From: Varanus komodoensis
Lineage: Eukaryota; Chordata; Lepidosauria; Squamata; Varanidae
Reading direction: 5' to 3'
NCBI RefSeq assembly: GCF_004798865.1
Contig: NW_025336347.1
Location: 21,017,430-21,081,429, forward strand
DNA length: 64,000 bases
Shown here one piece after another: positions 1 through 10,234 of this stretch (position 1 is its first letter; every line of letters starts with the position of its first letter). The position numbers and the translations under genes were made by a program. The notes under the pieces are model-generated. The model was not told the DNA's origin and did no database searches. It saw only the letters and a list, made by a program, of their open reading frames with translations.

Positions 1-980
1 TTTTTAAAAGAAAAGCAACTTACCATTCCTGAGTACATGGAAGGGGGGTGGTGGTGGTCTGACCACCAAACTGCTTTGAATCCACATTCCCCCCTCTCTG
101 AGAGATGTTTACCTCTTAACACATGAAATCCACTCACTCTATACATTTTTCTCTTTCTTTGATGGTCAAGTTTGCCTCCACAGCTCAATATAGATTCCCT
201 CCTCACTTTTGCTTTTCCTTGCTCTAAAACAACTGTGAAAATGGCTGGAGAACCTGGGAGAGACCGTTGGAGATGAGCTGGTGAAAGGGCCCGGGTGAAA
301 TTCCATGAGTGCATAATAAATGCCTTGTTCACAGAAGTCCATTACATTTCAGTTGTGCAAGAAAGTAGAATGAAAGTCTCATGTTGCTGCAAATGCAGTA
401 TATTACAGTTGTACAGTAGCACCAGCTTGTGTCTGGATAATGAAATATATGGAAAGGCAAGATAAAGACACATCCCAGAAAAACCACTATGTAAAGATGC
501 ACTCTTGGAAGAAGCTGCAGAAAACTGCGGGTTAAATGCCCCGTGTAGTTAGGTCCAAAGTGTAGGACTCAAATAATGGCAGAAAACCTGCAAAGTAACT
601 ATTCCACTTTTAAGAGATATTATCTATGTGGCAGTTTTTCCCTGCTATGTGATGACAGAAGTTGCACCACAGAGGGGGACCATTGAGAAACGAGAGAGAG
701 GTATTGCACGCTCAGGGGAAACACCAAGGTTTGCAATGTGCATGCAGGCAAAAACAAAAACCCTTATAGTGACAAAGCAGCAACCCTAAAACAGTGAAAT
801 GCAGACTGAGCCTGTCCACTAGTCATGAAATGCTGTCTGGTGGATAAGAAAAACCAAGGAGATGAGCATCCCTAATACACAGACAGCAATGCTGCAATAT
901 TTTGTTGCAGTGCATCACACTGCCAGGCTTCTAATCACAAGACAAAATTACCAGTTGCACACTGCTACGTGGACATAGTA
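1..980. other. Flank without recognised gene
   Basis: No coding exon, RNA gene or clear repeat is recognised here. It is downstream of the H1 gene, which reads leftward and appears to end at a poly(A) signal near 987. Confidence 0.4.
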
Positions 981-986
981 GTTATC

Positions 987-992
987 TTTATT
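987..992 (-). terminator. Poly(A) signal AATAAA of the H1 gene
   Basis: The plus strand reads TTTATT, so the minus strand carries AATAAA about 90 bases past the H1 stop. No histone 3' stem-loop (GGCTCTTTTCAGAGCC type) is visible between the stop and this site. The mRNA is therefore probably polyadenylated rather than of the replication-dependent type. Confidence 0.5.
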
Positions 993-1080
993 AAGCATTT
1001 TTGTGGTTCTGGATATCATTTGTTTGCTTTTTAATAAAAAAAATGCACTCTAAGGTCGTCTGCCTTGGAATGGGGTGACC

Positions 1081-2151
1081 CTAGCTCCTGCTGAGCCGTT
1101 TAGTACTGGAGGAAGCACTGGCCTTGAGCCTTTGCTGAGGAAAAGCCGCCTTCCCCCTGGCACTCCTGTGCCCCTGAGCTGCTGCTGCCTTCTTACCCTT
1201 GCAATAGCCAGTCTTCTTCACGTTGAGCTTTTCTTTGCTGTAGGGACTTCCCTGCCCCAGTGCTGAGGCCGTGACCTGGCTGCTGGGACACCTAGAACTT
1301 TTGGAAGTTGTTTTGCCCGCAGGCCTTCCTGCTTTCTTTGAAGACGATGCTCCTCTGCCTTTGGTGTTCCTGGCTCTCTTAGTTGCAGAAGCAGTCTGTC
1401 CACTGGAGTGGTGGGGTCGTTTTGTTTTGGACACAGCATTGCTACCAGCACTGACTGATCTTTTAGCAGTAGAAACGGCTCTTTTGAGGAGCATCTGCAA
1501 TCTTTTCGCAGAGCCGCCCTTGCTGGTGGATTGTTTTGGCTGCGTTTCTCCTGGCTGCAGCTTCTTTCCACGAGCTTCTCCAATCTTCCTTCTAGAGCTC
1601 CTTCCTTGTTTGGCTTGTCCTCTTATGTTTTCTGAAGCACACAAGGTACTTTTCTCTGCTCCCGCCTTCTTTATCCCTACGATTTTCTCAGAGCTTTCAA
1701 ATGTTTTGCGGTCTGATTCCAGATACTTTCTGACTACAAAAAAGGTGGAGCCCTTGCTCCGCGTCATACGCACCAAGGCCCCCTTTGACACCAGTGAGTG
1801 TAGCCTCTTCTTAACGTTGGGGCAGTGCTTGCTCACGTTGTAGCCCTTTGTGCTGAGCACTTCCTTCAGCTCTGCAAAGCTGAAGCCCTTGTCCGACTCA
1901 CACGAGGCAATAGCTCGGACAAGGACCCCTGAGATACTAGGGAGGGTCTCAATCGACTTACAAGGAATCAGACTTTTCTGTTTTTCCATCGATCTGGTAG
2001 TTACTGTTGGCACTCCAATGAAATTCGTTGCTCTTTTCTTCTTCCGACCGGGCTCCCTTCCTCCAGGGTCTGGGGTCTGCGTTCCTGCAGGCACCATCAC
2101 CTCCTGCACTGCCATTTCTTCTCCCGAGGTTGCTGCCACCGCCCCCTCCAT
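1081..2151 (-). CDS. Divergent linker histone H1, intronless, 356 aa
   Basis: The single open frame has the three-part layout of H1. There is a flexible N-terminus with a basic patch (GRKKKR) near residues 36-41, a winged-helix globular domain at about residues 72-145, and a long basic tail rich in K, R, S and A to residue 356. Globular-domain hallmarks are GFSFAELKEVLSTKGYNV, KKRLHSLVSKGALV and GSTFFVVRK, which match the usual positions of AALKKALAAAGYDV, LKSLVSKGTLV and GSFKL. At 356 residues it is much longer than somatic H1 (about 200-220), and the globular domain is divergent, as in germ-line or oocyte/testis variants. No intron or 3' histone stem-loop is seen and a poly(A) signal follows, so replication-independent expression is inferred. 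It binds linker DNA in chromatin by family. A retrocopy origin is possible, but the frame is open throughout. The variant class cannot be fixed by eye, so no symbol is given. Confidence 0.85.
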   Translation of the reverse strand: MEGAVAATSGEEMAVQEVMVPAGTQTPDPGGREPGRKKKRATNFIGVPTVTTRSMEKQKSLIPCKSIETLPSISGVLVRAIASCESDKGFSFAELKEVLSTKGYNVSKHCPNVKKRLHSLVSKGALVRMTRSKGSTFFVVRKYLESDRKTFESSEKIVGIKKAGAEKSTLCASENIRGQAKQGRSSRRKIGEARGKKLQPGETQPKQSTSKGGSAKRLQMLLKRAVSTAKRSVSAGSNAVSKTKRPHHSSGQTASATKRARNTKGRGASSSKKAGRPAGKTTSKSSRCPSSQVTASALGQGSPYSKEKLNVKKTGYCKGKKAAAAQGHRSARGKAAFPQQRLKASASSSTKRLSRS

Positions 2152-2223
2152 TGCTCACCATCTGCTGCCTCTGCTGAGACTGAGCTCTGGGCCTCCTACC
2201 TGAACAATTTATGTCTCTGCAGC

Positions 2224-2324
2224 AAACACAATGGAACCCACCTCTCTAGCGTCTGTTACCAAGAGCCAATCACCTCGCTCTATTCTGTTCTTGAGAACTC
2301 TCCTTTCAGAAACCTACCCCGCCC
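2224..2324 (-). promoter_or_regulatory. Probable H1 promoter elements
   Basis: Upstream of the H1 start lie a GC box (CCCCGCCC on the plus strand, 2317-2324), a CCAAT box (2266-2270, plus-strand sense) and AAACACA (2224-2230, plus-strand sense). AAACACA is the H1-box motif of H1 genes, together with GC and CCAAT boxes. Here the motifs are present, but the H1 box lies close to the start and on the opposite strand from the gene, so this is a motif match only. Confidence 0.4.
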
Positions 2325-2536
2325 ACATTATTTTCATCCTATCAGAACAGCCATTGAATAGGCGCTATGTTTCCTTATCTCCCTACCAAGAAAATAGGCT
2401 TCTTTAAACCTGTAGCAAATCCAGGGGAATTATAGCAGCCCTGCATGGGAGCCACTAGCCTTCCTCTAATAGGCCCTCCTGCAAGAAGGGGGTCTTCAGC
2501 AGCTGGGAAGACAGTGACTAGGTTCAGACAACGCAC

Positions 2537-2796
2537 TAACCCACAGTCAAGGGTTGAATATGGGTTGAGGTTCAACCATGGGCTGCTGTTGAAACATGGG
2601 TTATTGCATTGTCTGAACCCAGCCACCCTAACAAACAATGGTGAACAACCCACTGTTCACAATATGTCCACAAATCATGGGTTATTAGTGGTTCACAAGC
2701 CTTGGCTTCTTAGCATAGCTGGGTTCAGGCACATGATAACCCACATTTCAACAATAACCCACACACAACCCTTACTCAACCCTTGAGTGTGGATTA
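2537..2796. mobile_element. Palindromic MITE-like repeat, about 260 bp
   Basis: The left end (TAACCCACAGTCAAGGGTTG) is mirrored by the right end read on the minus strand (TAATCCACACTCAAGGGTTG). The whole unit is rich in AACCATGGGTT-type words. Related sequence recurs near 16850-17045, 18540-18960, 40400-40570 and 43000-43150. It fits a non-autonomous DNA transposon family; the superfamily is not determined. Confidence 0.5.
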
Positions 2797-2889
2797 TGGT
2801 GTTAATGCCTTTCTCGAAACAACTCTGCTTCCTGCTTACATGCTTGAGAACCCTTTAGAAATGTTTTTTCTTCCTGCTTCCATTTAAAG

Positions 2890-3190
2890 CAGGGGTGTCA
2901 AAACCTTTCAGCCCAAAAGCCAAATGCCATTTTGGAGAAGTTCTCAGAGACCACATTCCAGTGGTGGGCAGGGGCAAAGGCAAAATGAGGCAGGACCAAA
3001 GTACCAAAAATATCAGCAGACCTCTTACTTCCAAGCAACCAAGCCCCAGCAGAGGCACTGTGACAGTGCAAGAGCTGGGAAATCACCAAATGATCCATAG
3101 TCAGGAGAAAGGGCATGGCCGTCTGGGATGGACTTGGTAGGCACCCAGGTAGACCAGATTTGGACTGCAGGCTTGAGGTTTAATGCTGTA
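2890..3190. mobile_element. Degenerate hAT-like non-autonomous element, copy 1
   Basis: It begins CAGGGGTGTCAAA, a start typical of hAT/Charlie-type elements, followed by GCCAAATGCCATTTTGG. A diverged second copy at 46100-46405 follows the same order of blocks: the CCAAAT-CCATTTT block, a GTGGG/GTGGGTG block, GAGCTGGGAA, and a CAGATTTGG block near the end. Confidence 0.45.
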
Positions 3191-3695
3191 AAGGAAACAA
3201 GTATAAATCTCATCAGTCTTCATCAAGCTTTGGAAACCTCTCAGAGATCTTTGTCTATTGAGCCGTACAGAAATGAAATGATATGGAAACCGTGTTCAGT
3301 TGACCAACATGAGGGTCTCTCAATGTGTGTTAGCCAGGGAGGGGCAGAATTGCATTCACTGGCCCCTTCTCTGACCTTCACGTATTCTCCTGGTTCTTTG
3401 CAGGACCTTTCAGTGTTGATGGTGTATACAGGTCCAGCAAGCACAATTCTGTTGTTCGTCACCCACACCAACAATCTCATTTTGCTCTGAAATGGCACAA
3501 TGATGATAATAAAAGTTTTATATAAAGAAAAGGAGCCCCTAATTTCAGCAACTGAAGACATGTGCCTTGTTGCTAGGAGTAATTGTATCATCATAATGTT
3601 GATTGTGATGCAGTCATCTGGGCAGTATCTCTGTCTGTGGTTCAATAAATAGTCAGCTGGGCTACAGGTGTGCAGATTAGCCAGGCTAGAGTTGG

Positions 3696-3830
3696 TAGGG
3701 GTGGGCAACCTGTGGCCTTCCAGATGTTTTGGACCACAACTCCCGCCAGCTTTAGCAAGCATAAGCAACAGTAAGAGATGTTGTGAGTTGTAGGCCAACA
3801 TTTCTGGAGAGGCCCTGGAGGAGGACGCCA
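3696..3830. mobile_element. hAT-like palindromic MITE
   Basis: It starts TAGGGGTGGGCAACCTGTGG, then CCAGATGTTTTGGACCACAACTCC. The right half is a decayed inverted copy (GAGTTGTAGGCCAACATTTCTGGAGAGG). The family is abundant in the window (see 17270 and 23769). Confidence 0.5.
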
Positions 3831-4689
3831 TGTAAAGCACCCACAAACCACTGTTACCGAGGAATCACAAGTGCACATTAAATGTCCCACATAGAGAAGC
3901 CTTAGAAGTCCGGTCTCTCAGGCCCCTAAGAGTTTCTCAGCTGCTGGGAGGTTTCATCAATTTTATTGAATGGGAAGGTGGCATTACAAAGTGTAATCTT
4001 CTAGCAGAAATGTCAGCTTTAATTCACCCACAGCAATGGAGGAGCCGCTTGGATCGTTTTTCTCTCCTTGCAGCTTGTGCAGAAAGAACCGCACCAGCTG
4101 CTTCTCGGAGGTCATAGAGGTGACCATAGAGGGGTAGTGAAGAGCATGCTCTGGGGGTGGGAAGGGCAGAAATTGGGTCTGACAGGATACAGCCTATTGC
4201 CATGGTGCACCATCCTCCTTCCCACCCCATCTGAAGCGCCACAGCGAGGTGGGCAAGGTTGGCCATTTAGCTGATTGACAAGGTGGGGGCAGCAGAGCAA
4301 ATGGCCTTGGTGGACCTTCCTCTGCACAGGATGCTCATAATCCTCCAAATTCGGATTCTGGGGGGCATCCCCATCAGATTGCACCCTGTCAAATTTATTG
4401 CAGCATAATCTTTCGTGGAGCCTCGATCAGATGCATGAACTCTGTCCTTCAAATGGCAAACTTAGACACACATGCTGGGGTTATGGGGAGAGATGTGAAC
4501 TATACTGTCAGGGAACTCAAATGCAGAAATGCAGACTGAGAACTTTTGTTGTTCTTGCTGCAACAGTCTGACGCAGCCAGGTGCACATATAGCTGCCTGC
4601 ACACACGATTGCTCTGTCCTGTTTAGCAGGAAGCTGTGCGCCTGCAAAGCAACACCGCAATCCAGTCATTTGGAGGGGAAGGTCCAAGC

Positions 4690-4970
4690 CCCATCCCTTC
4701 CTCCCCTGTCAGCTGATGGATTGGCAAGGTTCTCCCCCACTGCCACCACACAATGGCCTGTCCTTGACAGCCCTGCATAGTTCTTGCAAAATCAAGGTTG
4801 TGGCTTCCTTTATGGAATCAATCCATCGCATGTTTAGTCTTCCTTTTCTTCTGCCTTTGATTTTCCCTAGCACAATTGTCTTCTCCAGGGAGTTTTGCCT
4901 TTTTACAGTGTGTCCACAGGCCAACAGCCTCAATTTTATCATTTTTGCTTCTAGGGAAAGTTGAAGCCCT
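4690..4970 (-). mobile_element. Old RTE/BovB-like LINE 3' fragment
   Basis: The minus-strand frame contains KRQNSLEKTIVLGKIKGRRK, RLNMRWIDSIKEAT and AVKDR. These line up with the C-terminus of the BovB copies elsewhere in the window (RKDSLEKSLMLGTIDGKRRR, QRMRWLDGVTEAV, VEDRKAWR). It is clearly more diverged than they are. Confidence 0.55.
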
Positions 4971-4979
4971 ACAAGAAGG

Positions 4980-6846
4980 CTTTGTTGGAACTGGCTGAAT
5001 GTTTTAAGATTCTTCTTAACTGTGTCATTTCGTGTGCCCTGTGGACAGGGAATACATCTGATCTCTGGTTGGTCCACACAATTCCTTTTCTCACTAAAAT
5101 TACTGTGTGGTAGTCAGGATGGTTGGAAGATGTTTCCTCAGTAGGAGCTTATGGAATTTCTCTCTTGAGTGCTTTGAATGTGAGAGCCATCAGTGCTTCA
5201 AGAAGGTGAGCCACACATTCCACTTCCTCCACCTGGGAGCAGCACTTATGCTCTGCCTATATATTTGTCCATAAAGCAACTGAAATTGGACAGACCTGTT
5301 TGAGGCTGACATGTCGTGCCTCTATCTGATGAAGTGGACAGGGTTCAAAGAATGTATTTCATCAGCTCAATAAACAAGCTGTTTATTAATGTCTCAGCTT
5401 GTTCAGCTTGTGGACAGAACCCACAAACGCTCATTTCCATCTCGGAGGGCCAGAGCAAGCCCTGCTCCCCCTTTCCCAGTGTTTCCCCCAGGCCCCTGCT
5501 GCATCTTCCCGGGCAGTGGGTGGGCGCTCTGAAGAGGGCATCTGAGGCCAAGCCGAAGTGGGCAGGCTACACTGGAGAGCTCTGCTGGTGCCCCCATCCT
5601 GTGGCACCTGCCTCAGGGGAGCAGTGGGGCCACAGGGGCTTCTGGAGCCCTCTGGAGCACCATTTCCTCTTGGCTCTCCCTGTGGGCAAATGCCCCAGTG
5701 GGAAAGGGGCAAGCAGCACCACTCGCCTATGGCCTGAGGGGCATGGGAGAGCTGTTCCTCATGTCCCCACATGAGTCATATTCCAGTAGCTGAAGGACTT
5801 CAGAAATAAAGGAACCCAAACACAAGAGTTTAAGGACTTTAACATTGCATTTTTCAGAGAAGTAAAGTACAGCTAATTAAGAAGCCTAACATTTCTCATT
5901 TTATACACATGCTCGGCATTCCTAGTGTCTCATCTGCCTTTTCTGGGGGGCTTCACTCCACAAAGCATCTATTGTGTTCTCATGACCCCGCACTCACTGG
6001 AGTTTGTGGGGCCTTTTCACAACATCTTTGCCCTACAGAGCATCTCCTGTGGTTTCCAGCCTTTTTCTTTTGAAGCCTGGTGTTAAATTTTAAACTGCAT
6101 CACATTGGAAGAAAAGCCTCCTGAGAAATTGCAAATCTGTTATGGTGCAGTGCAATGCTATCTTGTGGTTGGTTAACAGAAAACATTAAAAGGCCCAGAA
6201 AGTCATACTCTGGGGGGGAAAGCTGTGTAAAGGACCCATTTTTCCTCCTGCAAAGAGGGGAAGCAGCCTCAATAAATCAGTGGATTAAACTCCTCCTGCA
6301 GAGAAGCCAGAAGACTGACTGGGAGCAAAATGGTGAAGCCTTTATAAATAAGGAGAATAGCTCAGGAGCAGGTTATGCGTGTCGGGTATGGAAAGCCCCT
6401 CAGAGTATTCAAAGGTATTGAGGAGCCCTGCTGCATTTGCAGGATCACCCCAGGTGGTGGACAAACACTCCTAGGAGCTGACGGTGATATAACACGGACT
6501 TTTGCTGTGCGTGATGTTTGCATTCACCCATTTTGTCCCACTGGTTAAACAGGCCACAATTCCTGTTCTGTACTGAAGTCAACTTTCTGGGAAAATGCAC
6601 TCCTGCCTACAGTTCTGGCAGAACTTATACAAGGAAGCATGAAAGGGATGTCAAAGGAGGTGCCCAGGTCTGCAAAGGGTAAGGTGTAAAGTACAGCTAA
6701 TTAAGAAGACTAACATTTCTTAGGCAAATTTCTTTGCCCTCCGAATGGCAAAGGGGCTGTGAAGCTCTTGACTATGAAGCTGCATGGAGTTCTAGGGAAA
6801 CTCAGACTCCATTCCTGCTTGGCACATCACTTCTAACATGTCAGCG
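4980..6846. other. Non-coding stretch downstream of the vespryn-like gene
   Basis: No gene recognised. The stretch between 5440 and 5770 is GC-richer but has no recognised coding content. The only structure noted is a 35-base near-perfect direct repeat listed separately. Confidence 0.4.
5862..6722 (+). repeat. 35-bp direct repeat pair, 825 bp apart
   Basis: GTAAAGTACAGCTAATTAAG, followed by AAG, one variable base and CTAACATTTCT, occurs near 5863-5897 and again near 6687-6721, with one mismatch. The intervening 790 bp contains nothing recognised. It could be a local duplication or two ends of the same repeat family. Confidence 0.6.
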
Positions 6847-7337
6847 TTACAAGGAGAGGACAACCGTTCCCCCTACATAGAAGAAGGGAAAAACTTTTTC
6901 CCCATTGAAAGAGGCCTGCACTTCAGTGACTTGGTTTCCCATGTAAAAAGTCACTAATTGCTCATCATAATCCAAGAAGACCCCGATGGTTCCAGTTGGA
7001 TTTGGAGGGGGAGGCCTGGACAAGCCACTTTCTGCCCGAGAAAGCCACCAGAGACCCTTTTGCCAAATCCCTTCCTCGGGGGAGAGGCGGAGGTACTCTT
7101 TCCTTTTCACGGACTTCCGGGCCACCCCCACGGCCCACTCCCTCTGATTCCCATACACCACCTCCCAGTAGTGTTTCCCTGACGTGAACCCGGGAGACCC
7201 CAGCAAGCAGGGCGTGCTGTTGAATCTCTCTGGATTGTCAGGCACATGCTCCGGTCTAGGGACATTCTCCACCTTCTTGTTATTTTCCGTGACGGCAAGG
7301 GAGGGATGCGCCGTTTCTGGGTCGAAAGTCACGTCAG
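6847..7337 (-). CDS. Vespryn-like exon 3 (PRY-SPRY/B30.2)
   Basis: The acceptor is TCTCCCCTGCAG|CTGACGTGACT in phase 1, so the junction reads T-D-V-T-F-D-P. PRY motifs are FDPETAHPSL and VENV. SPRY motifs are PGFTSGKHYWEV, REWAVGVARKSVKRK, EEGIW and GVFLDYDEQLVTFY. It ends at TAA. Confidence 0.9.
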
Positions 7338-8180
7338 CTGCAGGGGAGACAGAAGAGCGGCCTGTTAGAAGCCAAGCCGAGCCCGGGAGGGAGTGTGGCG
7401 ACGCCAGTGCGGGAGGAGCAAGCCCGTCCTCAGGGCCCTTCTCCAGCTCCCCTCAGCCCCATCTTATCAGGCCCATCCTTTACTCGTGTAGGCTTTCAGC
7501 GGTGCTGCAGCCAGGGCCTTTCCGCCACCTTCCTGCGCCGCAAGAAAGCACGACGACAGCCACAGGAGGAAGCCGAGTCCTGTGGAGGGATAGAGAGAAG
7601 CAAGTCACGGGCTTTGCGAGTGCTCTGCCATCTTTATGGTGGTTGCCTTCACGCCAACCCTGTGAGGTGGGTCACTATTTTTCCCTAGACTACAGAGAGA
7701 GTGAGCTGAGACTTGGCAACTCGTCCACTGCTGTCTCCAGGGGGCAGTGGGACCTGGCGTTGGTTGTGCTCTCAAGATCAGCAAAGAGACCACAAGTCCA
7801 GCACCAGTTGCGGCTCATTTTGCTTGGGGCACACAAGATGTTCAGGGGCTATGCAAGAAGTGTTCCAGCTTGCACAACCCCCTCTTTCAGTTTAAGGGGG
7901 ATAATTTGCTTGTGCTCCCCCAAATCTTGAAGCCATCAGACACTGGGCTCACTGCAGGACACAAGGGTCCTCAGCTTGCTTGACTGTGGGTGGAATTGTG
8001 TCTATCATCCCCAAGGCCAGGCCTGGCATGTTCACCCCCACTGGGACCGTGCCAGCACTGCACTGTGAAGCAGTGGGGAGGGAAGGAATGGCAGAGTTTT
8101 TATTCATTACCTGTGAATTTCTGCAGGACATGGCTTGTTGGTGGGATATTCAGGAACCTGAGATGAGAGCCTGCAGGCAT
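6847..8180 (-). CDS. Vespryn/ohanin-like secreted B30.2 protein, 3 coding exons, 218 aa
   Basis: Coding exons on the minus strand are 8180-8111, 7579-7484 and 7337-6847 (stop TAA). All join in phase 1, giving 70+96+491=657 nt. The N-terminus (MPAGSHLRF...HVLQKFTG) leads into a short hydrophobic run, LGFLLWLSSCFLA, then AAQEGGGKALAAAP and a B30.2 domain. From memory, snake vespryn/ohanin precursors read similarly: KVLWKLT, LLFTLCFFADQENGGKALA, then ADVTFD, VPDNPERF, PCVLGSPGF, SGKHFFEV, QREWAVG, KSVKRKGYLRL and IWQKGLWWL. The last motifs are matched almost residue for residue here. The B30.2 part is full length, ending FNGEKVFPFFYVGGTVVLSL. No Ig, RING or B-box exon is found upstream on this strand. 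Secretion is inferred from the hydrophobic segment. The role in this species is unknown; expression outside venom glands is quite possible. The gene looks whole. Confidence 0.85.
7484..7579 (-). CDS. Vespryn-like exon 2 (signal-peptide-like)
   Basis: It is 96 nt between acceptor TATCCCTCCACAG| and donor ACGA|GTAAAG, phase 1 at both ends. It encodes the hydrophobic core LGFLLWLSSCFLA and the pro-segment AAQEGGGKALAAAPLKAY. It holds the position of the transmembrane exon of a butyrophilin gene. Confidence 0.8.
7615..7745 (+). repeat. MIR/CORE-like old SINE remnant
   Basis: The stretch CCAACCCTGTGAGGTGGGTCACTATTTTT followed by CTACAGAGAGAGTGAGCTGAGAC resembles the ACAACCCTGTGAGGTAGGT...GAGGAAACTGAG part of MIR-type SINEs. 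It is in the vespryn-like intron 1. Confidence 0.35.
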
Positions 8181-8201
8181 GGCAGCCAGAAGATCTTCCT
8201 T
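8111..8201 (-). CDS. Vespryn-like exon 1 (start exon)
   Basis: The acceptor is a long pyrimidine tract ending CTCCCTCCTTCAG, so a further 5' UTR exon should lie upstream; it was not found. The start ATG (8180-8178) has a purine at -3 (GCTGCCATG). The donor is CACAG|GTAATG, phase 1. The encoded MPAGSHLRFLNIPPTSHV resembles the N-terminus remembered for snake vespryn precursors (MSPSAGLQFSLYFLQTKK). Confidence 0.75.
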
Positions 8202-8934
8202 CTGAAGGAGGGAGAGAAAGAAAAAAGCAGATTTTCTGTCCAGTGGTTCATATCAACCTTGATATTATCTTCAAACTTCATGGGTGAAGAGCACGCAGAT
8301 CCCTTCTTGTTCTGAAGTTTAGAGCACCAGGCTGTGGAGCAGACGGGGGTCCATCCTCGGGGGATCCTAATGGAGGGCTGTGCTTTCCCCATCATTTGTG
8401 GCTCCACAGCTGGAGAAGAACCCTTGTGTGTTCTGCAGATGGAGCTGCAGGAGATTATGAAGCAGCGAATAGCAATTGCCAGGGAGATATCTGACTCAGA
8501 ACTTCACTGCAGGGTGGAGGGATACCCTCCCCCCCCGACATGTGCCCAATTAACCCAGGAGTACGTGTTGGATTTCACTGCCTCCTGTTCCTTTGTGTTT
8601 ATGGGGAGGGTGGATCACTTGGGACCCAGGCTTAGAGCCAGAGATGCCTGCCCATGAGCAGAAGGCCCCTTCTGCACGCAGAAGGGCTTCTCCTGACACA
8701 GCGTGTGTTCCAAGAGGTGTCAGTTCCCTTGCACTATGTCTTGCTTGCATATTTTCTTGCACAAGGTCATCTATAATGTTTCAAGGTTAACGCTCGTGCA
8801 AATCTTTGCACACTGCCACAGTGTCTTTTAGGAGCCCTTACACAACAGTGCATGGAACGGCTGTATGGCTGCTTGCACATCTTTGGATCCAAACTGCAGT
8901 TTTAGGAAACTCAGAGCTGGGAATGAAATGAAGC

Positions 8935-8936
<2 letters not shown>

Positions 8937-8983
<47 letters not shown>
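8937..8983 (+). repeat. (GT)n microsatellite
   Basis: Uninterrupted dinucleotide run of about 47 bases. Confidence 0.95.
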
Positions 8984-8985
<2 letters not shown>

Positions 8986-8989
8986 TTGC

Positions 8990-10230
8990 ACATGTGTGAA
9001 AGAGAAGAGCAGCCTACAGTTTTTCTAATTCAGATGTCTTTCAATAATTCAAATTTATGTCTACCCCTTTCCCCCAGTATGAATTCTTCACCACGACAGC
9101 TTTTTTCCTGCTGTGGAGGAAATAGCAATAAAAAATAATAAAAGAATTAAAAGTAAGGAAGACAGACCAAGTTTGGTAATTCAATACCTCTCTTAATCAT
9201 CAGGATTCAGGTTTTAAGGTGCAAGTTCACCTTCACACATGCAAATGGTGCTGGTGACTCTTGCAGTGTATGGATAGATGATGCACTGACATTCTTCTGA
9301 AGAGATGATCCCTCATTCTTCTCAAAGGGTGAGCAGCAAAAGCCTTCAGCATTCCAAAAGCCAACTTCTGCTGTGCTGGGTGGGGAACTTTGCTATTTGG
9401 CAGTGGTTGAGAAGGCTTTGAAGCCACCCCATTCCCATCAAAGAGGAAACACAGAAAAGACCCCTTCAGGATGCTCCGCAGAGACTGCTTGTCATTTCAT
9501 GAGCATTTGCTGGGCAAGCAGCACTTTTGAAAAGAATGCTGAGCATAAGGTCTTACCTTGCTGTCCAGAAAAGTATCCTGCACTGATAGCACAAGGGGGA
9601 CTCTGCGATGATGGAGCTTCTCTGTGGCTAATGGTTTCAACCCACTTCATGGATGGCTCTTATAGGCTCCTGACAAGGAGGTAGATTTGTATTTCCTCTT
9701 TTGCAAGACTCCAAACTCAACTGTCTGACCTGAATTGCAGCATTCTCCATGCTGGGAGGGAGGGAGGGAATGCAGGGGGGTGTGGTTTGCTTTTTTCTTT
9801 CCTTTATCCAAATCACGGTTGATGAAATTTCCAAAGATGTTGCATTCTGGTGACCAAGCTACATTACCTAGGAAGAGAGATGCCATTTCTTTCAAGAGGT
9901 GCACCAATTGCTGATTGATGGTATGGTTACAGCACTAGCTCCCCAGTTCTCCAAGTAGTGAGATGTTTCAGGGTTTAGTTTGGACTTTGAGTTCTTTTAG
10001 AAGGCAGGGTATCGAAGACTTGATTTACAAATATTCTGGGACAGCAAAAGCAATCCTACTGGACAATAGATCTCCAGCCAGAGATGCCCACAGTGCTGTA
10101 AGCTGCATTCCCATGTGCATACATATGCACTCACCTCTTTCCCCACCCTCAAGTGTGATGAGATGGGATGCAGTCCTCACCTCTTCCAGACTCTATCGGC
10201 ACTCCCACCCTGCTGCCGGGATGGAAGGGG
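8990..10230. other. Non-coding stretch
   Basis: No exon of the vespryn-like gene or of any other gene is recognised here. A 5' UTR exon of the minus-strand gene could lie here or further right but cannot be told apart. Confidence 0.35.
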
Positions 10231-10234
10231 TTGT

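Noticed and set aside
1271-1843. 190-codon plus-strand frame opposite the H1 gene
   Set aside because: It is the antisense shadow of the lysine-rich H1 tail (leucine/phenylalanine-rich text).
3241-3846. 201-codon minus-strand frame
   Set aside because: Runs through a hAT-like MITE and shows no domain or splice context.
7342-7483. An extra small exon between the vespryn-like signal exon and the B30.2 exon, as BTN genes have
   Set aside because: No plausible acceptor-donor pair was seen in the 146-base intron, and direct joining keeps both phase and the spacing remembered for vespryn precursors.
8938-9138. Small frame of alternating Cys-Val
   Set aside because: Translation of the (GT)n microsatellite.
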